A stretch of DNA of 64,000 nt, from assembly GCF_001637225.1 (NCBI RefSeq), contig NZ_LVJI01000002.1, positions 124,001 to 188,000 of the forward strand, given 5' to 3'. Below, in pieces: positions 1-8,643 of this stretch. The position numbers and the translations under genes are program-made. The stretch is from Paenibacillus antarcticus (lineage in GTDB: Bacteria > Bacillota > Bacilli > Paenibacillales > Paenibacillaceae). The notes under the pieces are model-generated. The model was not told where the DNA came from and made no database searches. It saw only the letters and a program-made list of their open reading frames with translations. Position 1 is the stretch's first letter. The number at the start of each line of letters is the position of its first letter.

Positions 1-878
1 ACTTGTTCGCTAAGCCATTCAATGAAATTACGGGCGTATTAACACAACTTCAATCGGCAACGGCATCTTCGCAGCGTATTTTCTCAGTTCTTGATTTGGA
101 GCCTGAACAACCTGATCAAGCCAATGCACTTCAGTTGACACAGAGTAAAGGGACAATCACCTTTGATAAGGTGAAGTTCGCATATCAACCGGATCGGCCT
201 CTGATCACGAACTTCAGCCTGGTAGTACAACCAGGAACACGTATTGCTATCGTCGGTCAGACGGGGGCAGGTAAGACGACATTGGTAAATCTTCTCATGA
301 GGTTTTATGATGTGAACGGCGGGGTAATCATGATTGATGGCATCAACATAAATGAAATCACACGAGATAGCTTGCGGCAGAATTTCGGTATGGTGCTTCA
401 AGAAACGTGGTTATATGGGGCTAGCATACGGGATAATATCGCCTACGGGAAACAGGATGCGACTGACGAAGAGGTCATTGCGGCAGCAAAAGCAGCCCAT
501 GCGCATAGCTTCATTAAGCGATTACCAGAGGGATATGACACGCTAATTACGGGTGCGGGAGGAAGTCTATCCCAAGGACAAGAACAACTTCTGACGATTG
601 CACGTGTCATGTTAGTCGATCCACCGATGTTAATTTTAGATGAGGCAACCAGTAGTATTGATACTCGGACTGAGATTCGAATTCAGAAGGCTTTTCAGAA
701 GATGATTGAAGGTAGAACAAGCTTTGTGATTGCGCATAGACTTTCCACGATTAGAGAAGCAGACTTGATTCTGTATATGAAGAACGGCGATGTCGTTGAA
801 AGTGGAAGCCACGAACAGTTGTTAGCGAGTGGTGGGCATTATGCTGATCTATATAATAGCCAGTTTACATCAGTTTAG
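1..878 (+). CDS. ABC exporter (permease-ATPase fusion), C-terminal part, 5' truncated by window edge
   Basis: Open from the first base, so the gene starts upstream. What remains is the end of an ABC exporter transmembrane domain (the KPFNEITGVLTQLQSA stretch is typical of the last helix and linker) followed by a whole nucleotide-binding domain. Walker A GQTGAGKTT lies at residues 85-93 counted from base 3, followed by signature LSQGQ, Walker B LILDEATSSID and H-loop IAHRLST. The LSQGQ form instead of LSGGQ is common in LmrA/YheH-type half-transporters that work as heterodimers, so the partner gene probably lies just upstream. It would couple ATP hydrolysis to export of a drug, lipid or peptide; the substrate cannot be told. 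A terminator follows at about 970. Confidence 0.93.
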   Translation, partial: LFAKPFNEITGVLTQLQSATASSQRIFSVLDLEPEQPDQANALQLTQSKGTITFDKVKFAYQPDRPLITNFSLVVQPGTRIAIVGQTGAGKTTLVNLLMRFYDVNGGVIMIDGININEITRDSLRQNFGMVLQETWLYGASIRDNIAYGKQDATDEEVIAAAKAAHAHSFIKRLPEGYDTLITGAGGSLSQGQEQLLTIARVMLVDPPMLILDEATSSIDTRTEIRIQKAFQKMIEGRTSFVIAHRLSTIREADLILYMKNGDVVESGSHEQLLASGGHYADLYNSQFTSV

Positions 879-967
879 TGATCCGTATTAGAATGTGGCT
901 ATATTTGATGCTGATTTTTATGAATATTTCATAGTAATTAATGGTAAATTTATAATATTGGATTGAA

Positions 968-1001
968 CAGGAATAGGTCTAAATACCTAGTCCTGTTTTT
1001 T
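968..1001 (+). terminator. Rho-independent terminator of the ABC exporter gene
   Basis: CAGGAATAGGT pairs with ACCTAGTCCTG (one mismatch) around a short loop and is followed by six T. Confidence 0.8.
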
Positions 1002-1070
1002 GTGTCTATTTTTCTCGTATGTGTGGACGAAAGTAGCGGTGTGACATAATAGTTACAATAATTTAACCTT

Positions 1071-1099
1071 TTGGTTACAAAGTTTTCACTTGTTATAAT
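1071..1099 (+). promoter_or_regulatory. Sigma-A-type promoter for the NlpC/P60 gene
   Basis: TTGGTT at 1071-1076 and a perfect TATAAT at 1094-1099 with 17 bases between. The start codon is about 155 bases downstream, leaving a long untranslated leader in which I could not recognise a known riboswitch. Confidence 0.5.
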
Positions 1100-1257
1100 T
1101 GGAATATTTATGATTTTTATTTATTACATTACAGTTCTTTGTACCTGAATTAGAAATATTGAATTGAGACCATAGACCGATTATCTGTAGGCAGGAAGAA
1201 CTCTACAATGGGGACAAGCAATGCAGGAACATTAGCATCTCAGGAGGTAATAACAAC

Positions 1258-2025
1258 ATGATGATTAGTAAAAAAGTGATAACTGCATCACTAACAGCAG
1301 TAATGCTGTTCGGAAGCTTGTCCACAACAGCTTTTGTACAACAAGTAGAGGCTGCTACAACAACAACCTCAAAGGTAACTTGGGGAGTGAATTTACGTCA
1401 GGCTCCTTCCAGTACGTCAACGATTATTAGAATGATCCCTAAAGGTGAGAAGGTCGAAGTTCTTGGGAAATCCGGAACATCATGGCTTAAAGTGAAGGAT
1501 ACGAAAGGAAAAGTTGGTTATATTTCTTCGTCGTCTAAATATACGCAACAAGTTTCAGGAGGCACGAATACTAACGCTACTATTAACAATAGCGTTGAGA
1601 AAGTGATTGCAGCAGGGAAGAAGTATTTAGGAACCCCTTATGAGTATGGTTCAAGCCGCTCTAATACCTCTACATTCGATTGCTCGGACTTTGTACGCCA
1701 GGCTTTCATTGACGGTGTTGGGATAAAGTTACCAGCGGATTCAAGAGCTCAAGGCAATTACGTGAAGGCTAAAGGTACGGTTGTGAAGGATGTGTCCAAG
1801 CTCAAACGCGGGGATGTCATGTTCTTCATGTCCTATAAAGGAACAAGTTCATCAGCTTATTCAAGTGCGAACAAAGCCAATGCTACCATTACACATACAG
1901 GAATTTACTTAGGAAATGGAGAGATTCTTCATACCTATTCTAAGGAATCCGGTGGCGTTACGATTAGCAAAATTAGTGGAACTCACTGGGAGAAACGATT
2001 CTTGTTCGGCGGAAGTGCGCTTTAA
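1258..2025 (+). CDS. Secreted SH3-NlpC/P60 peptidoglycan endopeptidase
   Basis: A 255-residue exported cell-wall hydrolase. Residues 1-33 are a Sec signal peptide ending near VEAA. A bacterial SH3 domain (about 38-95) should bind peptidoglycan. The C-terminal NlpC/P60 domain (about 110-253) has the nucleophile in FDCSDFV and the catalytic histidine in THTGIYLG. Family members cut the D-Glu/meso-Dap bond of stem peptides during wall turnover. ATG 1258 is preceded by AGGAGG at 1242-1247; a second in-frame ATG follows directly and would serve equally. The gene is monocistronic. Confidence 0.93.
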   Translation: MMISKKVITASLTAVMLFGSLSTTAFVQQVEAATTTTSKVTWGVNLRQAPSSTSTIIRMIPKGEKVEVLGKSGTSWLKVKDTKGKVGYISSSSKYTQQVSGGTNTNATINNSVEKVIAAGKKYLGTPYEYGSSRSNTSTFDCSDFVRQAFIDGVGIKLPADSRAQGNYVKAKGTVVKDVSKLKRGDVMFFMSYKGTSSSAYSSANKANATITHTGIYLGNGEILHTYSKESGGVTISKISGTHWEKRFLFGGSAL

Positions 2026-2050
2026 TTACGATAAATATAACTAACTAGAT

Positions 2051-2084
2051 TAAGACCCCTACGAAATGAATCGAAGGGGTCTTA
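2051..2084 (+). terminator. Hairpin after the NlpC/P60 gene
   Basis: TAAGACCCCT pairs with AGGGGTCTTA across a 14-base loop. There is no T-run, so termination would be inefficient. Confidence 0.45.
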
Positions 2085-2101
2085 GTATTGGACAGGGAAA
2101 A

Positions 2102-2110
2102 TGATATACT
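2102..2110 (+). promoter_or_regulatory. Extended -10 promoter element before a small ORF
   Basis: TGATATACT fits the extended -10 form TGnTATAAT with one mismatch. No good -35 is visible. It sits 55 bases ahead of the small ORF at 2166. Confidence 0.35.
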
Positions 2111-2165
2111 ACTTGTAAGAATTTATCTCAAATCGCGGAGTTTTCCATAAGAATGGAGTAGAGTT

Positions 2166-2351
2166 ATGATCAGAAAAAGTTGTTCACTAGATACAGATTT
2201 TCAAAGATCGATTACTTTTCAAAGAAATATAGAGGTATGGATCGAACAAAAGCTAGTCATTATGGGTAGAGTAGAATCCTTTACGGTGGAAGCCGTTCGA
2301 ATTGAGGGTACTGAGTATCCAAGAAATTCATGTGAGTTTATCATGGTGTAA
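2166..2351 (+). CDS. Small hypothetical protein (61 aa)
   Basis: Not recognised. It lies alone between two hairpins, with an extended -10 element upstream and a GGAGTAGAGTT ribosome site, weak but well spaced. The protein is soluble-looking, with a middle part (EVWIEQKLVIMGRVESFTVE) that could form beta strands; no motif is visible. Having its own promoter and terminator is the main reason to accept it. It could still be a chance ORF. Confidence 0.4.
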   Translation: MIRKSCSLDTDFQRSITFQRNIEVWIEQKLVIMGRVESFTVEAVRIEGTEYPRNSCEFIMV

Positions 2352-2386
2352 TGGATTCAATTCGTATCATGAATAAAGTATAGAAC

Positions 2387-2421
2387 AACGGTAGGCCAAA
2401 GTGTTGCTTGGTCTACCGTTT
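2387..2421. terminator. Bidirectional terminator between convergent genes
   Basis: AACGGTAGGCCAA pairs with TTGGTCTACCGTT (one mismatch) with a TTTTATTA tail. It closes the small ORF on the plus strand and the leftward ABC gene ending at 2430. Confidence 0.75.
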
Positions 2422-2429
2422 TATTATAG

Positions 2430-4265
2430 TTAGCTTGAGGAGAAAGAAGATATTTTATCAATGATTTCATCTTCTGACGATCTAAACTGAATGTTGTATA
2501 GTTCGGCATACAGTCCGTTTAACGCTAATAACGTTTCGTGAGATCCTTCCTCTATGATCCTACCTTGATCTAACACGATAATTCTAGTAGCTTCTCGTAC
2601 CGTAGATAGTCGGTGTGCAATGACGACCGTTGTTCGATCCTTCATAAGTAAATCAAGAGATTGTTGAACAATCCGCTCAGATTCATTATCCAAAGCGGAA
2701 GTAGCCTCATCCAGAAGAAGAAGTGGAGCATTACGAAGGAAGGCTCTAGCAATGGCTATACGTTGTCTTTGTCCACCGGATAAGGTTGAACCATGTTCTC
2801 CTATCAGGGTATCGTAGCCCGCGGGCATTTTTGAAATAAAGTCTTCTGCACCTGCTAGTCTGGCTGCTTCAATAATTTCTTCTTCTGTCGCATCACTTGC
2901 GCTGAAAGCAATGTTGTCTCGTATGGTACCAGAGAACAAATAGGGGGTCTGGGGTACATACGTAATCATTGCGCGTGTTTCTTCTAATTGATCATGCACA
3001 CACTTTCCGTAAATGGAAATGTTACCGATATGGGGTTCGTACAGCCCACAACATAATCGCGCTAGTGTCGTCTTCCCTGATCCGCTCGGTCCCACAACGG
3101 CGATGGTCTCTCCAGCAGCGATATTCAGATGGATGCCTGTAAAAAGTGAAGATTCGCTTCCATCAAGCGATGGGTGTCTGTAATGTACATTCTCCAAGGA
3201 CAACGCGGTGATTACATCTGAATCTACGGGGATTGTGGTAGGTTCTGAAGAAGTCGGTTCTGAAGAAGTCTTAAGGTCTCCCTCATCAGGCATTTCGAGT
3301 ATAGCAAACACGCGATCAGCTGCCCCTAGAGCCTCTTGTACCCCACCCCATGTCTGAGACATATGGACAAATGGCCACTGCACACGCCCCATCAGAATGA
3401 TAAATGCTAGTACTTCACCGGTTGTCGTTCCACCTTTTATGGCAGACATTGCAATCAACCCAGCGCAAGTGACCAGGACTAGATTATTGACAAATGCAGA
3501 TGATTGCCACAAAAGTCCATTTATGATCGTTCTTTTTCGTTGTAATTGGTTCAACTTCTCACGTTCAAGTACATATCGGTTTAGGAGAACATCTTCTAGA
3601 GCAAATGCCCGTACAACCTTCATTCCTTGTAAAGTTTCTTGCAATAATCCACGCAGTTCTGCCTCTTTCTTATAGATCTCAGTAGATAGTTTACGTAGCT
3701 TTCGATCAAAGAAACGGCCAGAAAGAAATACAATGGGTCCTGAACCAAGGGCTAGAAGCGCGATCCACACGTCCATTTGAGCCAGATATAGAAATGAAAC
3801 AAAGCAGAGAAGAAGATTGTATCCTAGATCGTATACGATGCTATTAATCATTCCTATTGCCATACCTGCATCCTTATTATTGCGTGATGTCAAATCTCCT
3901 GAATGCATGGATTGGACATGGCTGAAAGGGATTCTGTGACTCTTGTCAAAAAGTTTGGCACGGAAATCCCAAGACATACGGCTCTGTACAACGTATCGGA
4001 AATAATGTTGTAACATGATACAACAGATAATAATGACACATGCTATGGCACAGATGACCGTCGCACGCATTAGGGCATCCATACTTGAGTTATTGATCGT
4101 ATCTATGAATACCTGCTGAACGACTGCAAAACCAATGTCCATCACGAGATTGGCAGACAGAAGGAGAATGGCAAGTATAAGCCCGATACGGTAAGGTATC
4201 GAATAAGATATAAGTCTGGGTAGAATATATTTCAATGATTGAGCGGAAGAACTTGTTTCTTTCAT
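2430..4265 (-). CDS. ABC exporter half-transporter (permease-ATPase), second of a pair
   Basis: 611 residues: an ABC type-1 transmembrane domain (about 15-320, six predicted helices) and a nucleotide-binding domain (about 350-590). The latter has Walker A GPSGSGKTT, signature LSGGQRQRIAIARAF, Walker B LLLLDEATSALD and H-loop IAHRLST. The start overlaps the stop of the upstream ABC gene in an ATGA junction and is preceded by GGAGG, so translation is probably coupled. The two 611-residue genes should form a heterodimeric exporter. The substrate is unknown; control by the adjacent ArsR-like gene is likely from gene order. Confidence 0.93.
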   Translation of the reverse strand: MKETSSSAQSLKYILPRLISYSIPYRIGLILAILLLSANLVMDIGFAVVQQVFIDTINNSSMDALMRATVICAIACVIIICCIMLQHYFRYVVQSRMSWDFRAKLFDKSHRIPFSHVQSMHSGDLTSRNNKDAGMAIGMINSIVYDLGYNLLLCFVSFLYLAQMDVWIALLALGSGPIVFLSGRFFDRKLRKLSTEIYKKEAELRGLLQETLQGMKVVRAFALEDVLLNRYVLEREKLNQLQRKRTIINGLLWQSSAFVNNLVLVTCAGLIAMSAIKGGTTTGEVLAFIILMGRVQWPFVHMSQTWGGVQEALGAADRVFAILEMPDEGDLKTSSEPTSSEPTTIPVDSDVITALSLENVHYRHPSLDGSESSLFTGIHLNIAAGETIAVVGPSGSGKTTLARLCCGLYEPHIGNISIYGKCVHDQLEETRAMITYVPQTPYLFSGTIRDNIAFSASDATEEEIIEAARLAGAEDFISKMPAGYDTLIGEHGSTLSGGQRQRIAIARAFLRNAPLLLLDEATSALDNESERIVQQSLDLLMKDRTTVVIAHRLSTVREATRIIVLDQGRIIEEGSHETLLALNGLYAELYNIQFRSSEDEIIDKISSFSSS

Positions 4266-6097
4266 ACGTTAACCTCCATAGTCTCAACGAAGACATTCTC
4301 TTTCAAGAAAGTGGTCTCAACCATGGTTTTATACTTACCTTGAGAGGCCATTAATTCGTAATGTGTACCTGCTTCAACAATAGAACCAGACTCCATATAA
4401 TAGATGCGATCTGCATCTATAATTGTAGATAGTCTGTGGGCAATAACGACAGTTGTTCGACCGAACATAAGTTGCTGAAGTGCTTGTTGAACAAGTTCTT
4501 CATTGTGGCTATCGAGTGCTGCTGTAGGTTCATCAAGTAGCAATAACTGTGGCTCACTGACGAAAGCTCTAGCAATAGATAATCGTTGACGTTCTCCACC
4601 CGACAATGTGAGCCCGCGTTCACCGATGTAGGTCTCATATTGTAAGGAGGTTCTCATGATGAATTCGTGAATACCTGCACTTTGTGCAGCTTTAATGATG
4701 TCATCACGTGTGGCGTCTGCTCTTCCCCAAGCGATATTCTCATACAGCGTACCAGAGAATAGATAGGGTTCTTGAGACACGTAAGCAATACCATGACGCC
4801 AGACACGCGGATGAATTGTGTTTAAACATACATCACCCGAACGAATACATCCTTCATTGGGATCATAAACGGCAAGAAGTAAATTAAGAAGGGTGCTTTT
4901 ACCACTGCCACTAGGACCTGCTAATGCGGTCGTCTTCCCTGGTTCGATTGAAAGTGATACGCCTGATAACACTTGATCATCGCCGTAACGGAAGCCGACC
5001 CGTTCGAACGTGATCGCATGAGATCGATTAACGACTTGATTGCTGACTTCCGAATCCATAGCAAGAGCAGTCTTATGCTCAACATCTACACCTTCTTCCG
5101 TCAGATCAAGGACTTCAAACAATCGGTTGCTCTGTGCTAAGGAAACTTGCATTTCAGTCCATAGATTAGCAAGACGCGAAATGGGATTCGTAATTTGCTC
5201 GAAACAAAATAGAAATGCTGCGATGGCACCTACATCAAGGCGGCCATCAATAACGAGGTAACCGCCATAGGATAGAACATACAGTAACCCACAAAGGATA
5301 ACTGCTAGGGGCATGTTATACCCAATGGCTTCTATTCGCGATATCGGCAAATGGACTTTGAAATATTTCTTTACTCGTTGCGCAAATTGAGATTGAAGTT
5401 TGGGAGCGAGTGAGAAGGTTCGAACGACTTCAGCGCCTTGTATCGTATCTTGGATGAAAACTTGTTGTTCAGATTCGATTTGTTGTCTTTTCCCATACAT
5501 GGTACGTAGACGAGAGGTAAATGGGAGTAAGACTAGAGGAACGATGGAGCAGATGATTACCGTTCCTATAGTCAATACATATTGAAGGGATAACAGGTAT
5601 GTAAGGAGAAAAGTAAGTTGCATCAGATTGCTTATCAATTCAATTGTTTTTTGATTAATACCCTGTTGAGCAACGACGGCGGAATCATTGATTCGGCTAA
5701 TGAGATCGGCAGAATGATACCGGTCCAGTTCCTTTGTTTTTATTTTTAATAACTTGGATAGAATAGAGGCTTGGAGTGTGGAAGTAGATTTGAATTCCAG
5801 TATCCCTGATAAATAAGTCCTGAGGAAGTTTGCACCAGCATCTACGATAATGACCACGCCACCGAATATGGCACTAGACACTAATAATGACATGTCCTGA
5901 TTGGTTGCGGCATTGATAATACGACGTAACGATTCAGCTAAGGCAACAGTCGCAAGAGAGACGATTGCCGATAGCAGGCATAATATTACATATCGACCCA
6001 AGTAAGGTTTGCCTAGCTTCATTAAACGTTTCAAAGTATTAGAAGTATTGGGTATCGTTCGGTTATATGTTTCTTTTTCGGTTGCTGCTTCACTCAC
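4262..6097 (-). CDS. ABC exporter half-transporter (permease-ATPase), first of a pair
   Basis: 611 residues with a six-helix exporter domain (about 30-325) and a nucleotide-binding domain (about 365-595): Walker A GPSGSGKST, signature LSGGERQRLSIARAF, Walker B LLLLDEPTAALD, H-loop IAHRLST. It lies 27 bases after the ArsR-type regulator and overlaps the next ABC gene by four bases, forming a three-gene leftward operon. Both halves have intact ATPase motifs, unlike many heterodimers with one degenerate site. Role inferred: export of a toxic or signalling compound. Confidence 0.93.
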   Translation of the reverse strand: MSEAATEKETYNRTIPNTSNTLKRLMKLGKPYLGRYVILCLLSAIVSLATVALAESLRRIINAATNQDMSLLVSSAIFGGVVIIVDAGANFLRTYLSGILEFKSTSTLQASILSKLLKIKTKELDRYHSADLISRINDSAVVAQQGINQKTIELISNLMQLTFLLTYLLSLQYVLTIGTVIICSIVPLVLLPFTSRLRTMYGKRQQIESEQQVFIQDTIQGAEVVRTFSLAPKLQSQFAQRVKKYFKVHLPISRIEAIGYNMPLAVILCGLLYVLSYGGYLVIDGRLDVGAIAAFLFCFEQITNPISRLANLWTEMQVSLAQSNRLFEVLDLTEEGVDVEHKTALAMDSEVSNQVVNRSHAITFERVGFRYGDDQVLSGVSLSIEPGKTTALAGPSGSGKSTLLNLLLAVYDPNEGCIRSGDVCLNTIHPRVWRHGIAYVSQEPYLFSGTLYENIAWGRADATRDDIIKAAQSAGIHEFIMRTSLQYETYIGERGLTLSGGERQRLSIARAFVSEPQLLLLDEPTAALDSHNEELVQQALQQLMFGRTTVVIAHRLSTIIDADRIYYMESGSIVEAGTHYELMASQGKYKTMVETTFLKENVFVETMEVNV

Positions 6098-6124
6098 GTT
6101 AGATCCTCCTAATTTTGGGGCTCG

Positions 6125-7228
6125 TTAGTATTCCTCACCGAGCATGACGCTAGAGGTTAAAGCTAACAACTCCCTAAGTTTATCCATATTAAGATGGTAA
6201 TACATGCGATGATCTTCCCTCTTCATTTCAAGAAGATTTAAGAAGAATAAGAAGTTGCTATGATAGTTGACTGCGGCTGGGGTAATACCTAGTTTCGTCG
6301 CTATTTCCTGCCCATAATGGGGGCGTTCTTGTAGTAATAGTAAGAAATCGAGACGCCTTTTATCGGAGAATGCCTTTAAGAACAACTCGGTCTTCTCTCG
6401 ATCAGCAGCGGGTCCGAATACGCGATCGTTATGAATACCAAAGATAACCCATGCGTTCCAAGAGGTTCCTGTATTAAAGGATAGGTGGTGGTTACCTACT
6501 TGTGATATGAAACTAATATGAAAATTTGTAGGGATGTCATAAACAGCAGGTTCGACTTTATTCAGATCACGAATGAATCGCTCAGGATTGGCATGGAATT
6601 GAGCTTGATATATTACTGAAGCGCATTCTGACTCTTCCTTGAAGCGTTCTCGCCAGTGTACAAAGGCATCATTGTAGAACAGACGTATAAGTTGCATATA
6701 CCGTAGTTTCGTCTCTTCAGGGTGGGCAAGACATTCAAGTAAAGGTTCATGAGCTTGGATAAGCTCTTGTTGTGGTTTCGTGTCATGCACGAGTTCAGAT
6801 AGTATACGAAGGTCCATCTTAATAGCATCCCATTCTTGTCCTTGAAGAAGATCTTCCATTTGATCCCAATATACGCCGTATACCATTTGTGCCACGACTT
6901 TATCAGCAGGACTTTGTGCTAGGATCGTAATCCATTCTTCAGCAGAAAGTCCCTCCGTTGATGAACAGATGGATTCGTAGAAGGCATAATCAAGTCCTTT
7001 GTGTATGAAGTGGTATTGGAAGAAGAACTGAAGTTCTCGCAGTGTATGAGGTGACAATCTTTCGTGTGTCTCATCATGAAAGGACGAAGCGAGAGGATCC
7101 AGCTCAATTTTGAATTCCTCTGCCAGTGCGAGTAATTGCCCTTCACAAGCGACCATCCCCATGGAGACAATCATTTCTAACGCCTCGTTATAAGAAAAAG
7201 TGATATTTTTATTTAATAGATCCTTCAT
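6125..7228 (-). CDS. Transcriptional regulator with C-terminal ArsR-type winged helix
   Basis: 367 residues. The last quarter (about 285-350) is an ArsR-like winged helix: a KAFSDKRRLDFLLLL entry helix, the HYGQEIATKLGITPAAVNYH helix-turn-helix, then a MYYHLN wing. The first 280 residues match no domain I know, and no cysteine metal-binding box of classical ArsR proteins is visible. They may bind a ligand or mediate dimerisation. First gene of the operon, with AGGAGG seven bases before ATG 7228, so it probably controls the two ABC genes and itself. Confidence 0.8.
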   Translation of the reverse strand: MKDLLNKNITFSYNEALEMIVSMGMVACEGQLLALAEEFKIELDPLASSFHDETHERLSPHTLRELQFFFQYHFIHKGLDYAFYESICSSTEGLSAEEWITILAQSPADKVVAQMVYGVYWDQMEDLLQGQEWDAIKMDLRILSELVHDTKPQQELIQAHEPLLECLAHPEETKLRYMQLIRLFYNDAFVHWRERFKEESECASVIYQAQFHANPERFIRDLNKVEPAVYDIPTNFHISFISQVGNHHLSFNTGTSWNAWVIFGIHNDRVFGPAADREKTELFLKAFSDKRRLDFLLLLQERPHYGQEIATKLGITPAAVNYHSNFLFFLNLLEMKREDHRMYYHLNMDKLRELLALTSSVMLGEEY

Positions 7229-7327
7229 GTTGACCTCCTAGGAACATTTGTTTGGATTTACTGAATATTAATTGGAATATCATAACATTTAAATATTACT
7301 TAATGTTAAAATAACCCATAACGTAGT

Positions 7328-7351
7328 ATTTGTAAATAGAAAATTACAAAT
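7328..7351. repeat. Inverted repeat in the divergent regulator/des promoter region
   Basis: ATTTGTAA - 8 bases - TTACAAAT, a perfect 8-base dyad about 100 bases upstream of the ArsR-type regulator. Looser dyads (AACATT...AATGTT) lie nearby. Operator function for the leftward operon is inferred only. Confidence 0.4.
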
Positions 7352-7384
7352 AGATCAGAATAAAGATATAAATTTACAGCAAAC

Positions 7385-7450
7385 ATGACGTTTGTCATAC
7401 TCACGACTTGACGTTTATGACTACAACGGTCGCAGTTACTTGATTATAAT
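7385..7450 (+). promoter_or_regulatory. des promoter with DesR-like operator
   Basis: A perfect TATAAT at 7445-7450 has no usable -35 (TACAAC at 7422-7427), as expected for an activator-dependent promoter. Upstream lie a perfect palindrome ATGAC-N4-GTCAT (7385-7398) and two direct copies of TGACGTTTRT (7386-7395 and 7409-7418) 23 bases apart; the second ends in ATGAC again. In Bacillus subtilis phosphorylated DesR binds dyad elements just upstream of the des -35. That these are the DesR sites is inferred from position and symmetry. Confidence 0.6.
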
Positions 7451-7521
7451 GATGAGAGTAAACTACGCTTACGTTATGATACGTTCTTTAAAAGCGTGGT
7501 ATCTGAGGAGGAAAATACAAG

Positions 7522-8577
7522 ATGACCGAGGCTAAACAAGTCAACTTACGGAAAAAGGTAGCCCCTTTTGAAAAAACCGAGATGAAGTCAAGTGTTCGAC
7601 AGCTAATAAATACATTAGGACCCTTAGTGGTACTTTGGTATGGAGCCTATCTGAGTCTTTCCGTATCCTACTGGTTGACGTTAGCACTTGCAATTGTCAC
7701 CTCTGGGTTTGTAATCAGAACCTTTATTATTTTCCATGATTGTACGCATCAATCTTTCTTCAAAAATAAACTAACCAATAAAATCGTTGGAACGATTACA
7801 GGTATTGTAGCTTTAGTTCCTTACGAGCAGTGGAAATATACGCACTCCATGCATCATGCAACAAGTAGTAATCTAGATAAACGGGGTACAGGAGATATGT
7901 GGCTTCTTACCATAGATGAATATTTAGAGGCGTCTAAGATGCGTCGTTTAGCATATCGTTTCTATCGTAATCCGTTAGTGATGTTTGGACTGGGTCCAAT
8001 CAGTGTATTCTTGTTTCAATATCGCTTTAATCGTAAAGGTGCCAAACGCAAAGAACGTATTAATACCTACGTAGTGAATATTTCTCTTGTAGTGATTTAT
8101 TCATTGTTAATCTGGGCTATTGGCTGGCAGGCATTTGTATTGGTTCAAGGTCCTGTGTTCTTCGTATCAGGATGTCTTGGCATTTGGTTGTTCTATGTAC
8201 AGCATCAGTTCGAAGATTCCTACTTTGAGAATGAAGAAGATTGGGATTATGTAAAAGCAGCAGTAGACGGAAGCTCGTATTACAAACTTCCTAAGGTCCT
8301 TCAATGGTTCACAGGTAATATTGGGTTCCATCACGTTCATCATTTGAGTCCGAAAGTACCGAATTATCATTTGGAAGAGGCTCATAATGCAACACCACCA
8401 CTTCATCATGCGACTACGATTACACTTAGTACGAGTCTGAAGTCACTGAACTTCCGTCTGTGGGATGAGAAGAATAAAACCTTCATTGGGTTTGGTGAGA
8501 TGAAACGTCGAGTTCGTAATGTGAATTCCTTAGCTGATACATTGAAGGTTACTCAGCCTAACTTACAAAAAAAATAA
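7522..8577 (+). CDS. des: Membrane acyl-lipid desaturase
   Basis: 351-residue integral membrane fatty acid desaturase. It has the three histidine boxes of the di-iron centre: HDCTHQ (near residue 73), HSMHHA (near 110) and HHVHH (near 275), with hydrophobic spans between. In Bacillus the orthologue puts a cis double bond into phospholipid acyl chains after cold shock to restore fluidity. It is followed directly by desK and desR, the same order as in B. subtilis, which settles the assignment. The start has GGAGGA upstream. Double-bond position cannot be told from sequence. Confidence 0.95.
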   Translation: MTEAKQVNLRKKVAPFEKTEMKSSVRQLINTLGPLVVLWYGAYLSLSVSYWLTLALAIVTSGFVIRTFIIFHDCTHQSFFKNKLTNKIVGTITGIVALVPYEQWKYTHSMHHATSSNLDKRGTGDMWLLTIDEYLEASKMRRLAYRFYRNPLVMFGLGPISVFLFQYRFNRKGAKRKERINTYVVNISLVVIYSLLIWAIGWQAFVLVQGPVFFVSGCLGIWLFYVQHQFEDSYFENEEDWDYVKAAVDGSSYYKLPKVLQWFTGNIGFHHVHHLSPKVPNYHLEEAHNATPPLHHATTITLSTSLKSLNFRLWDEKNKTFIGFGEMKRRVRNVNSLADTLKVTQPNLQKK

Positions 8578-8643
8578 TCAAGTATGGTAAACTAGATTAG
8601 AATATATTCAATAGTGGCATACAAAAAAGAGGGTGAGACGACC

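Noticed and set aside
1100..1257. c-di-AMP (ydaO) riboswitch ahead of the NlpC/P60 gene
   Set aside because: Such genes often carry it, but the conserved core could not be found in this leader.
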